Origin: Actinomadura rupiterrae
GTDB taxonomy: Bacteria; Actinomycetota; Actinomycetes; Streptosporangiales; Streptosporangiaceae
Assembly: GCF_024172125.1 (NCBI RefSeq)
Contig: NZ_JAMZEA010000023.1
Coordinates: 1-33,991, forward strand
Direction of reading: 5' to 3'
Length of the DNA stretch: 33,991 nucleotides
In this document: positions 16,051-25,308 of the stretch, in pieces
How the letters are laid out: every line of letters starts with the position of its first letter
How positions within the stretch are numbered: position 1 is the stretch's first letter
Position numbers and translations under genes: made by a program
The notes under the pieces: generated by a model
Database searches by the model: none
What the model saw: only the letters and a program-made list of their open reading frames with translations
What the model was told of the DNA's origin: nothing

Positions 16051-16379
16051 CCACCACCGAACTCATCACCGCGTACCTCGACATTTGGAACGAGCGCGAC
16101 GCCGACGCCCGGTTGAAGCTCATCGAGTCCGTCCTGACCGAGGACTCGCTGTACTCCGACCCCGACTACGCGGGCCTGCGCGGGCACGCCGAGCTGACCG
16201 AGGCGATCGGGCGCGCGCACGAGAAGTTCGGCGACCTGCGCTTCACCCTCGGCGAGCTGATCGGCGCCCACCACGACCGCGCGCTGTTCACCTGGAAGCT
16301 CGGCGACGCCGCGACCGGTTACGACGTGGTCGAGTTCGAGGACGGGCGCATCAGCAGCGTCATCGGCTTCTTCGGCTGA
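16047..16379 (+). CDS. SnoaL-like / NTF2-like protein
   Basis: A 110-residue single-domain protein of the SnoaL/NTF2 superfamily, cone-shaped folds that act as isomerases, hydrolases or ligand binders. The text ELITAYLDIWNERDADAR, then LRGHAELTEAIGRAHEKF and ALFTWKLG follow the pattern of uncharacterised bacterial members. The ATG overlaps the stop of the transporter frame by 4 bases (ATGA), so translation was coupled to the now broken MFS gene. The substrate is unknown. The stop codon lies in the first copy of a 21-bp tandem repeat. Confidence 0.9.
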   Translation: MTTTELITAYLDIWNERDADARLKLIESVLTEDSLYSDPDYAGLRGHAELTEAIGRAHEKFGDLRFTLGELIGAHHDRALFTWKLGDAATGYDVVEFEDGRISSVIGFFG

Positions 16380-16412
16380 GCCTGAACGTGTTTCGGCTGA
16401 GCCTGAACGTGT
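16371..16412 (+). repeat. 21-bp perfect tandem duplication across a stop codon
   Basis: Two identical 21-bp units lie head to tail (16371-16391 and 16392-16412). The first holds the last codons and the TGA of the SnoaL-like gene, the second lies in the 3' untranslated part. Confidence 0.95.
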
Positions 16413-16416
16413 AAGG

Positions 16417-16451
16417 ACGAGGCGTCCCGGCAGTGGGCTGGGACGCCTCGT
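16417..16451. terminator. Strong bidirectional terminator
   Basis: ACGAGGCGTCCC (16417-16428) pairs perfectly with GGGACGCCTCGT (16440-16451): 12 bp with an 11-nt loop, then GGTTTT. It lies between the convergent SnoaL-like and secreted-protein genes. Confidence 0.88.
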
Positions 16452-16460
16452 GGTTTTCGG

Positions 16461-18122
16461 TCAGCGGACGCCGTAGGCGCGGATCAAGGTCTGGTCGACC
16501 ACGCCGGCGACCTCGGTCCGGAGCGAGACATAACCCGAGGACGGGTTGACGAAGACCGCCTTCCAACCGGTACCGGACGGGACGACAGGAACGGCACGCC
16601 AGGTCACGCCGTCGTCAGCGGACGTCCAGACCTTCGGCGCGCCGGACGCCGTGAGGCCGTCCGGGGTGAGGGAGACCGCCTGGAACGAGCCCGCCACCGC
16701 GCGGTTCGACGCGTCCAGCCCCGGGACCTTCGCCCGGACGACGCCGAGCGGCACTGTCGCCTTCGGGTCGGTGACCTGGACGTTCCAGGCGATGTGCTGC
16801 CGGGACGACAGGTCGGTCCAGGACGCCGAGCGCTTCGCGTCGACCGTGAGCGTGTAGCGGCCCGGTTTCGCCGGTTCCGACCCGTTGAGGTAGCCGGGGA
16901 CGCTGCTGGACGCGACGACCGTGCCCGACATGTCGGTCAGTTTCGTCGACCCCTGCGTGAACGAGAGCGAACCGGGCAAGGATTCGCCGTCCGCGCTGTT
17001 CAGCAGCGGAACCTGGACGAGGTTCTGGCCCTCGCTGTCCGGGGTGAGACCGCCCTTGCCGGGCCCGAACGGACCCTGGCCCCACGTGCGCGCGTACCGG
17101 CCCGGCCCCGCGAAGCGCTCGTGCCGCAGCAGCAGGTCGTATTCGCTGAAGTCGCAGGACGGATCGGTGATCGCGTAGTCCAGGTACCAGTCCACGCCGG
17201 GCGTGAAGTACTCGGTGCGCTCGGCGGGCAGCTTTCCCACCTGGCTGTACGTCCCGAACTGCGCCGTCGTCGTCCAGAGCGGCGAGGCGTGGCCGCCCCC
17301 GCAGGCCCGGCCGCCCGAGCCCGGGTACCGGGTGCCGACCTCCGCGAGGTCCGCCGACCGCACCCGCACGCTCGGGTCGTCCGGGATGCCCTTGACCGAC
17401 GAGCTGATGTTGTAGACGTACGGGCTGCCTTCCGCGGCGCCGTCCCTGGTCAGCTGCGCGGTCATGTCGAGCTGGAGGTCGCCGCCGGGCGCCGCCGGGG
17501 TGGCGTAGAGGTCGTCGGCGGCCATCGTGGTGATCGCCTGGTAGTGGTCGCCGAGCCGCTGCGAGACGACCGCGGCGGTGCTGGTCGGCTTCGCGTCCGG
17601 CCGGTCGGCGGCCGTCGCCTTGACGGGACGCGCCTTCCGTCCGTCCATGGTCACGGCGGTGTCCGCGCCGACCGCGACCTTCGGCAGGTACAGCAGGACG
17701 ACGGAGGTCCGGCCGTCCGGCGCGGTGTCGAAGATCTTGCTGCTCAGGATGTGGTCGCCGTCCGGGACGGGCCCTTCCGCGTGCCCGTTCGCCATGTCCA
17801 GGCCGATGGGGTCGCTGCCGTCCAGCGGCCAGACGTAGAGCCGGGAGTTGTGGTCGGTGGTCGTGGGCTTGCCGTCGCGGCCCAGCAGATCGACCTTGAG
17901 CACGTGCTCACCGGCCGCGACCCCCGCGTGCGGACGGCGTGCCTTCGCCTCCGGGTCCGCGCCATTCTTGACCAGGCCGCGCTGGAAGTTTTCATGTGTG
18001 CGGGGCGGCGCCGGGGCCGCGTGTGCGGAGACGGTCGTCCCGCCGAACAGGGCCGTTGCGGAAAGGGCCGTGGTGGAAAGGGCCAGCGCCGCCTTGAACG
18101 CCGGTGCTGCGTTGAACGCCAT
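16461..18122 (-). CDS. Large secreted protein resembling the non-catalytic region of S8 peptidases
   Basis: A 553-residue exported protein with a signal peptide (Lys in KAALALSTTALSATALFGG, cleavage near AHAAPA, about residue 36). The text VLKVDLLGRDGKPTT, YVWPLDGSDPIGLDMANG, PDGDHILSSKIFDTAPDGRT and TAVTMDGRKARPVKAT resembles, from memory, the beta-rich part that follows the protease domain in long actinobacterial subtilisin-like (S8) peptidases. The protein itself has no catalytic Asp/His/Ser set. It may be a stand-alone relative or the remainder of a fusion. A few Cys (RACGGG, PSCDF) could form a disulfide. AGAGGA precedes the ATG by 8 bases and lies in a large hairpin. Function unknown. 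Confidence 0.85.
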   Translation of the reverse strand: MAFNAAPAFKAALALSTTALSATALFGGTTVSAHAAPAPPRTHENFQRGLVKNGADPEAKARRPHAGVAAGEHVLKVDLLGRDGKPTTTDHNSRLYVWPLDGSDPIGLDMANGHAEGPVPDGDHILSSKIFDTAPDGRTSVVLLYLPKVAVGADTAVTMDGRKARPVKATAADRPDAKPTSTAAVVSQRLGDHYQAITTMAADDLYATPAAPGGDLQLDMTAQLTRDGAAEGSPYVYNISSSVKGIPDDPSVRVRSADLAEVGTRYPGSGGRACGGGHASPLWTTTAQFGTYSQVGKLPAERTEYFTPGVDWYLDYAITDPSCDFSEYDLLLRHERFAGPGRYARTWGQGPFGPGKGGLTPDSEGQNLVQVPLLNSADGESLPGSLSFTQGSTKLTDMSGTVVASSSVPGYLNGSEPAKPGRYTLTVDAKRSASWTDLSSRQHIAWNVQVTDPKATVPLGVVRAKVPGLDASNRAVAGSFQAVSLTPDGLTASGAPKVWTSADDGVTWRAVPVVPSGTGWKAVFVNPSSGYVSLRTEVAGVVDQTLIRAYGVR

Positions 18123-18129
18123 GCGAGTC

Positions 18130-18173
18130 CTCTCGTGGTGACGGCGGCGCTCGGTGCGCCGCCGTCACGAGAG
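18130..18173 (-). terminator. Large hairpin between acyl-CoA ligase and secreted-protein genes
   Basis: A 13-bp perfect stem (18138-18150 with 18156-18168, 5-nt loop) continues after a 3-nt bulge as CTCTC (18130-18134) with GAGAG (18169-18173). On the minus strand it follows the ligase stop by 55 bases and its last arm overlaps the ribosome site of the secreted protein. It can act as terminator of the ligase or as a ribosome-site lock. Confidence 0.65.
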
Positions 18174-18228
18174 GTTCGCCGGACGGGTGACCCGCTTTCC
18201 CGGCCCGGGCCGGCCCGGGTTGGCGCGG

Positions 18229-19773
18229 TTAGCGGAGTTCGCGCTTGAGGATCTTGCCGGTGGCGGTCATCGGGAGCTCCTCGCGGAACTCGACGATGCG
18301 CGGGTACTTGTAGTTCGCGAACTGCTCCTTGCCCCACGCGACCAGCTCGTCCTCGGTGAGGGACGACCCCGGCGTGCGGATCACGTACGCCTTGATCTCC
18401 TCGCCGTGCGAGTCGTGCGGGACGCCGACGACGGCCACCAGGGAGACGTCCGGGTGGGTCATCAGGACCTCTTCGAGCTCCCGCGGGTACACGTTGTACC
18501 CACCGCGGATGATCATGTCCTTGGAGCGGTCGACGATGTAGTAGTAGCCCTCGTCGTCGCGGCGGGCGATGTCGCCGGTGCGGAACCAGCCGTCCCGGAT
18601 CGCGGCCTCGGTCGCCTCCGGGCGGCCGTAGTAGCCCTTCATGATGTTGTGCCCGCGGATCGCGATCTCGCCGGGGCCCTCGCCCTCGACGTCCTTCCAG
18701 TCGTCGGTGATCAGCTTCATCTCGACGCCCCAGATCGGCAGCCCGATCGAGCCCGGCTTGGCCGGACGGTCCGGACGGTTGAACGACGCGACCGGGGAGG
18801 TCTCGGACAGGCCGTACCCCTCCAGCACCTGCGCGCCGAACTTCTCCGCGATCCCGTTCAGCACCTCCATCGGGAGCGCCGCGCCGCCGGACACCGCGAC
18901 GTTGAGGTTCTCCTTGATGACCGCGATGTCCTCGGCGGACGTCTCGTGCGTGAGCAGCCCCCAGTACATCGTCGGGACGCCCGCGAAGACGTTCACCTTC
19001 TCCTTGACCATCAGCTTGATCGCCTCGTCCGCGTCGAAGCGCGGCTGCAGGACCATCGTCGCGCGGCGGTACAGGCTGACGTTCATCACGCAGGTCTGGC
19101 CGAAGATGTGGAACAGCGGCAGCGTGACGAGCGTGGTGTCGTGGTCGGTGCGCTTGAACAGGGTGTCGTCGAGCATCGCGTTGGTCAGCAGGTTGCTGTG
19201 CGACAGCTCGGCGCCCTTGGGCTGGCCGGTCGTCCCGCTGGTGTAGATGATCACCGCGGTGTCGGTCGGCTCGGTCGCCGGCCCCTCGAACTCGGCGGAC
19301 TGGCCCGCGAGCGCCGCCCAGAACAGCTCGGCGCCCTCGATCGGGGACTCGGTCGCGGCCGGGTTCGCGGGCAGCAGGAAGAAGTGCTCGCAGTTCTCGG
19401 CCCGCTCGAACCCGGCGTGCCCGGACTCGCCCAGCGGCAGCTGCGGGGTGCCCTCGAAGCAGAAGAACGCCTTCGCGTCCGAGTCGGACAGGTGGTAGGC
19501 GATCTCGCGCGGCTTGAGCAGCACGTTCAGCGGGACGACGACCGCGCCGGCCTTGAGCGCGCCGAAGTACACCATCGGGAAGTACGGCAGGTTCGGCGAG
19601 GAGAGCGCGATCTTGTCGCCCGGCCCGATCCCGCGTTCGCGCAGCAGGTTCGCCACCTGGTTCGCGACCGTGTTCAGGAACGCGTACGACAGCCGCATAT
19701 CGCCGAAGACCAGGGCGTCGCGGTCGGGCGTCTCGCGGGCGGCGTCCTCCAGCAGGACCGACAGGTTGTACAT
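18229..19773 (-). CDS. Fatty acid / carboxylate CoA ligase (AMP-forming)
   Basis: A 514-residue ANL-superfamily enzyme that activates a carboxylic acid as an acyl-AMP and transfers it to CoA. Motifs seen: YTSGTTGQPKG (177-187, P-loop-like AMP site), EGYGLSETSP (A5 region), WFRTGDIARRDDEGYYY and DRSKDMIIRGGYNVYPRELE (hinge and C-terminal domain) and TATGKILKREL with the catalytic Lys507. Length is normal for a medium/long-chain FadD-type ligase. ATG start with GAGGAG 5 bases upstream. The chain length of the substrate cannot be told from the sequence. Confidence 0.94.
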   Translation of the reverse strand: MYNLSVLLEDAARETPDRDALVFGDMRLSYAFLNTVANQVANLLRERGIGPGDKIALSSPNLPYFPMVYFGALKAGAVVVPLNVLLKPREIAYHLSDSDAKAFFCFEGTPQLPLGESGHAGFERAENCEHFFLLPANPAATESPIEGAELFWAALAGQSAEFEGPATEPTDTAVIIYTSGTTGQPKGAELSHSNLLTNAMLDDTLFKRTDHDTTLVTLPLFHIFGQTCVMNVSLYRRATMVLQPRFDADEAIKLMVKEKVNVFAGVPTMYWGLLTHETSAEDIAVIKENLNVAVSGGAALPMEVLNGIAEKFGAQVLEGYGLSETSPVASFNRPDRPAKPGSIGLPIWGVEMKLITDDWKDVEGEGPGEIAIRGHNIMKGYYGRPEATEAAIRDGWFRTGDIARRDDEGYYYIVDRSKDMIIRGGYNVYPRELEEVLMTHPDVSLVAVVGVPHDSHGEEIKAYVIRTPGSSLTEDELVAWGKEQFANYKYPRIVEFREELPMTATGKILKRELR

Positions 19774-19972
19774 GGCACTCCTCGCGCCGAGTCACCAGGC
19801 AGTTATTACCGACGAGTTTATGCAGTTTTGCCGACATCCTGTCCCACCGGTGCCGGACCACGCCAGCCCCGGCGCGCGCCCGCGCGCCGCACGGAGGCTG
19901 AAAGTCCTGGTCTGACGGCTCTGCCGGAATTGGTCGCTAGGCTGTCCGGCACGCCACAGAGGGGAACTGCCA

Positions 19973-20587
19973 GTGCTGATCATTTTCGGCTTCCGGGTCG
20001 TGTACTTCACGCTCGGCCAGGGCGTGTTCCACTGCCCGGACTGCGGCGGCGACCGCGACTTCCGGCGGCGCCAGGGCCGCAACTTCTTCACCCTGTTCTT
20101 CATCCCGGTGCTGCCGCTGAACAAGACCGGTCCCGAGATCGTCGAGTGCGGCACCTGCCGCGGACGCTGGACGACCGCGGTGCTCGCCGTCCCGACCGGC
20201 GCGCAGCTCGCGGCGATGCCGGGCATGCTGCTGCGGATGGCCGTCGTCCAGGTGCTGCGCTCCGGCGACTCCGCGCACCCGGCCGCCCGGGCGCGCGCGG
20301 TCGAGGTCGTCCGGCAGGCCGGGATCGAGTACGACGACGCCGCGCTGGACGCCGACCTCGGCCGCTCCTTCGACGACACGCGCGTCGAGATGGCCCGCTC
20401 CGCCGACACCCTCGCCCCCGAGGCCCGCGAGAACATCCTGCGCGCCGCCGCCGAGATCGCCCTGCTGGACGGCCCGCTCACCTTCTCCGAGGAGGAGACC
20501 CTGAACGCCGTCGGCGCCGACCTGGCCCTGACCCGCGTCCAGGTCACGGGTGTCCTGTCCCTGGCCCGCGAGTCCTCCGGCCGCTGA
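19973..20587 (+). CDS. Zinc-ribbon protein with TerB-like C-terminal domain
   Basis: A 204-residue protein. The N-terminus has a zinc ribbon with CPDC (Cys21/24) and CGTC (Cys59/62), separated by a hydrophobic stretch NFFTLFFIPVLPLN that is typical of the zinc-ribbon_15-like group. The C-terminal half (about 100-200) is helical with LAPEARENILRAAAEIALLD and DGPLTFSEEETLNAVGADL, similar to TerB-like domains that occur in tellurite resistance and stress proteins. Function is unknown. GTG start with GAGGGG 9 bases upstream. The last codons (Gly-Arg-stop) form the first unit of a 14-bp tandem repeat. Confidence 0.83.
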   Translation: MLIIFGFRVVYFTLGQGVFHCPDCGGDRDFRRRQGRNFFTLFFIPVLPLNKTGPEIVECGTCRGRWTTAVLAVPTGAQLAAMPGMLLRMAVVQVLRSGDSAHPAARARAVEVVRQAGIEYDDAALDADLGRSFDDTRVEMARSADTLAPEARENILRAAAEIALLDGPLTFSEEETLNAVGADLALTRVQVTGVLSLARESSGR

Positions 20588-20676
20588 CGCCTGGCCGCTG
20601 GCGCCCGGCCGCTGACGCCTGGCCGCTGACGCCCGGCCGCTGACGCCCGGCCGCTGACGCCTGGCCGCTGACGCTT
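20579..20676 (+). repeat. 14-bp tandem repeat, seven units, starting on a stop codon
   Basis: Seven head-to-tail copies of GGCCGCTGACGCCT, differing at few positions (C/T at the last bases, one A to G in unit two). The first unit supplies the final Gly, Arg and TGA of the TerB-like gene. As 14 is not a multiple of 3, the TGA of successive units falls in different frames. Confidence 0.95.
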
Positions 20677-20682
20677 CACAGA

Positions 20683-20718
20683 GCCGCCCGCCGTCCCTCC
20701 CAGGTGACGGCGGGCGGT
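20683..20718. terminator. Bidirectional terminator
   Basis: CCGCCCGCCGTC (20684-20695) pairs perfectly with GACGGCGGGCGG (20706-20717), plus a G-U pair, with a 10-nt loop and TTCTCCTTT after it. It lies between the convergent TerB-like and LPMO genes. Confidence 0.85.
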
Positions 20719-20730
20719 TCTCCTTTCGGG

Positions 20731-21330
20731 CTAGCCGAAGTTGACGTCAGAGCACTGGTAGAAGGCGTTTCCGGTGTCGGCGATGGTCCAGACGGCAAGG
20801 ATCATGTGCCGTCCGTGTTTGGCCGGGAGCGTGCCCGGGTGCGCCACGTCGTACGGCGGGATCCTTCCGTTGTAGTTGACCGTCAGGAACGGGGTCAGGT
20901 CGAGCTGGGCGCGGGTGAGCGGCCTGGTCGGGTTCCAGCCGTCCCTGGTGGCGAAGTAGCGGAACGAGGTCGTCGCGTGCGCGGCCGTGAGGTGCCAGGT
21001 GAAGGTGTACGACCCGCCGGACGGCACCGACGCGGCGGGCCAGGCGCCGCCGCGCGGGTCGTCCAGCGGGGCCCAGCGGGAGTCGCCGGCGGCGCAGATC
21101 GTGCCGTCGGCGGGTCCGGCGGCGGGGAACCCCTTCGGGCCCTCGGTGCTCTGCAGCTCCCACTGGATCGGGCCGCAGTTCTTGACGACGCCCTGGTGGC
21201 AGAGCAGCGCCCGGCTGGGCGGCGCCGTGGTGTAGCCGTGCGCGAGGGCCGGCGCGGCGCTGACCAGCGGCAGGCCGAGCCCGGCGACGGCGGCGAGCAG
21301 GAGCGTGGACTTTCTGGGCGCGGTGGGCAT
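20731..21330 (-). CDS. AA10 lytic polysaccharide monooxygenase (chitin-binding type)
   Basis: A 199-residue secreted copper enzyme that cuts chitin or cellulose chains oxidatively. The signal peptide ends ALA just before His31, which becomes the N-terminal copper-binding His after cleavage (HGYTTAPPSR). The second His of the copper brace is His118 (TAAHATTSFRYFATRDGWNP), and Phe190 (NAFYQCSDVNFG) is at the usual axial position. Cys residues (LLCHQG, KNCGP, TICAAG, YQCSD) can form two disulfides. It is a single domain with no extra chitin-binding module. ATG start with AAGGAG 7 bases upstream. Substrate choice between chitin and cellulose is not certain. Confidence 0.95.
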   Translation of the reverse strand: MPTAPRKSTLLLAAVAGLGLPLVSAAPALAHGYTTAPPSRALLCHQGVVKNCGPIQWELQSTEGPKGFPAAGPADGTICAAGDSRWAPLDDPRGGAWPAASVPSGGSYTFTWHLTAAHATTSFRYFATRDGWNPTRPLTRAQLDLTPFLTVNYNGRIPPYDVAHPGTLPAKHGRHMILAVWTIADTGNAFYQCSDVNFG

Positions 21331-21414
21331 AGGCGTCTCCTTGGCGGGGGAGCCCGTCGGATCGGGGCTCCGGAGGGTCGCTCGGCCGGGCCGTCCCCTG
21401 TCCCGGGCCTTACT

Positions 21415-21433
21415 GACAAGAAACCTTCCTGTC
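21415..21433. promoter_or_regulatory. Inverted repeat in the LPMO promoter
   Basis: GACAAGAA-ACC-TTCCTGTC has one mismatched pair. It lies 85 bases upstream of the LPMO start, next to TTGACG (21446-21441 on the minus strand), which may be the -35 box, so the repeat would cover the -10 region. Confidence 0.45.
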
Positions 21434-21514
21434 GTTTGCCCGTCAACCCCCCGTCCCGCGAGCGCCGCCCGCCCGCGAGCCCTATATGGGGGAGGGCGGG
21501 CCTTGCCTCTGCGC

Positions 21515-21520
21515 TACTCT
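21515..21520 (+). promoter_or_regulatory. Candidate -10 box of leuS leader
   Basis: TACTCT fits TANNNT and would place the start of the message at or next to the leader ATG at 21527. No convincing -35 box was found. Confidence 0.4.
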
Positions 21521-21526
21521 TGGGGT

Positions 21527-21562
21527 ATGCGAGCCGGGCTGCTCCTTGGACCGCCGCGTTGA
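21527..21562 (+). CDS. leuS leader peptide (MRAGLLLGPPR)
   Basis: An 11-codon open frame starts 176 bases before leuS and ends at TGA 21560-21562. It contains three leucine codons in a row, CTG CTC CTT; CTT is rare in such a GC-rich genome. A terminator-like hairpin follows 25 bases later. This is the arrangement of a transcription attenuator in which ribosomes slow down on Leu codons when charged leucyl-tRNA is short. Classical attenuators have been predicted upstream of leuS in some Streptomyces. No normal ribosome site precedes the ATG, so it may be translated from a leaderless message. Confidence 0.72.
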   Translation: MRAGLLLGPPR

Positions 21563-21587
21563 CGAGTGCGTGACCCGTCGGCGCGGC

Positions 21588-21612
21588 GACCCCTCCTGTG
21601 CGAGGGGTCTTT
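21588..21612 (+). terminator. leuS attenuator hairpin
   Basis: GACCCCTC (21588-21595) pairs with GAGGGGTC (21602-21609), loop CTGTGC, followed by TTT. A competing pairing is possible between CGCCGCG (21552-21558, end of the leader peptide) and CGCGGCG (21582-21588); the full switch is not clear. A second hairpin (8-bp stem CCGGGGCC at 21620-21627 with GGCCCCGG at 21640-21647) follows. Confidence 0.7.
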
Positions 21613-21702
21613 GCATGTTCCGGGGCCCAGCGGCATACCGGCCCCGGGACTTTCCCCAGGACAGCCGCACCATCCCGTTGAGTGAGGACCGGAGTAGCGA
21701 CC

Positions 21703-24171
<2,469 letters not shown>

Positions 24172-24193
24172 CGCGCGGACGGTTGTTTCACCG

Positions 24194-24244
24194 CCGCTCT
24201 CCCGGAGATCACACCTTCCTGTGGTCGATCTCCGGGAGGAGCGG
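24194..24244 (+). terminator. Long hairpin after leuS that contains the ribosome site of the next gene
   Basis: 24194-24210 pairs with 24227-24244: a 12-bp perfect stem (CTCCCGGAGATC with GATCTCCGGGAG) plus five further pairs (CCGCT with AGCGG) after a one-base bulge, loop 16 nt. It may terminate leuS. The second arm contains GGGAGGAG, the ribosome site of the EamA gene, and reaches its GTG. Confidence 0.7.
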
Positions 24245-25218
24245 TGGGCGAGGCGCTGGCTCTGGCGGCGGCGGTCTGCTTCGGCACGACCCACTTCCTG
24301 AGCGGCCTGCTGTCCCGCCGCGTGGACGCCACGGCGGTGGCCCTGGTCGCGCAGCTCGGCGGGACGCTCCTGATCGCGGTCGCCGCGCCGTGGTTCGCCG
24401 CCCCGCACGTCACTCCCGGTGACCTCGCCTGGGGCGTCCTGTCCGGGGTCGGGACGGGCGTGGGCGTCGTGTTCCTGTACCGCGCTCTGGGCGAGGGCAA
24501 GTTCAGCGTGGTCGTGCCGCTGAGCGACGTCGCGGCCGTGGCACTGCCCGTCCTGGTGGGCGTCTCGCTCCTTTCGGAGCGTCCAGGCTGGGCGGCCTGG
24601 TGCGGCATCGCCGCGTCCGTCCCCGCGCTGTGGCTGGTGGCGCGCCCTGCGTCCCCTCAGCCGGACGCGAGCCCCAGTTCGGCCCGCGCGGCCGGAACAC
24701 GCGACGCGCTGGTGGCCGGGATCGGGTTCGCGCTGCAGTTCGTAGCGCTCGCCCGCGTCGGCCACGACTCCGGCCTCTGGCCGCTCGTGGCTGCACGCGC
24801 GATGTCCGTCGTGGCCATCCTGCCAATGGCGTCCGCCATGTGGCGAGCCCCGGACGAACCCGCAAGGCAACGCCACCTCGCCGCCGAGACCGTCCCAAAC
24901 CCCCCGAAAGCCGACGCAACCCTAGGCCCCGCCCGCACGGACGAAGCAGCGACGCGAAACGCCGGGGCGCGGGTGGGGCGGGTGCGGATGGGGCCGGCCA
25001 TGGTGGCGGGGGCGATGGGGACGGGGACGCTTGCGATCACGCTCTACACGCTGGCGACGCGCGAGCAGCTCATGACGCTCGCGGTCGTGCTGACCTCGCT
25101 GTACCCGGTCATACCGGTCGTTCTGGGTCTGGCCGTGCTGCGCGAGCGGCTCGGGCGCGCCCAGCTGGCGGGGCTGGGGTGCGCCGCGGCGGCCATCGTC
25201 CTCATCAGCCTCGGCTGA
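24244..25218 (+). CDS. EamA/DMT-type membrane transporter
   Basis: A 324-residue ten-helix transporter of the drug/metabolite superfamily with two EamA repeats. The first repeat runs from EALALAAAVCFGTTHFLSGL to about residue 135 and contains FLYRALGEGKFSVVVPLSDV; the second starts at ALVAGIGFALQFVALARVG and ends with LTSLYPVIPVVLGLAVLRER and AAAAIVLISLG. A long polar loop rich in Pro, Ala and charged residues (about 200-245) interrupts the second repeat, which is unusual. The substrate is unknown. GTG start; its ribosome site GGGAGGAG is in the hairpin shared with the leuS end. Confidence 0.9.
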   Translation: MGEALALAAAVCFGTTHFLSGLLSRRVDATAVALVAQLGGTLLIAVAAPWFAAPHVTPGDLAWGVLSGVGTGVGVVFLYRALGEGKFSVVVPLSDVAAVALPVLVGVSLLSERPGWAAWCGIAASVPALWLVARPASPQPDASPSSARAAGTRDALVAGIGFALQFVALARVGHDSGLWPLVAARAMSVVAILPMASAMWRAPDEPARQRHLAAETVPNPPKADATLGPARTDEAATRNAGARVGRVRMGPAMVAGAMGTGTLAITLYTLATREQLMTLAVVLTSLYPVIPVVLGLAVLRERLGRAQLAGLGCAAAAIVLISLG

Positions 25219-25244
25219 CCCGTCGGAGCGGTCCGGGTCAGCCG
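25212..25244. terminator. Hairpin over the stop codon of the EamA gene
   Basis: CGGCTGACCCG (25212-25222, holding the TGA) pairs perfectly with CGGGTCAGCCG (25234-25244), 11 bp with an 11-nt loop. It probably ends the leuS/EamA message and may also serve lexA transcripts from the other side. Confidence 0.65.
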
Positions 25245-25308
25245 GGCGGAGCGGTCCGGCCGGGCGGGGCCGTCCTCACGGAGGGTGGCCGCGCCTTGCC
25301 GGAGACCG

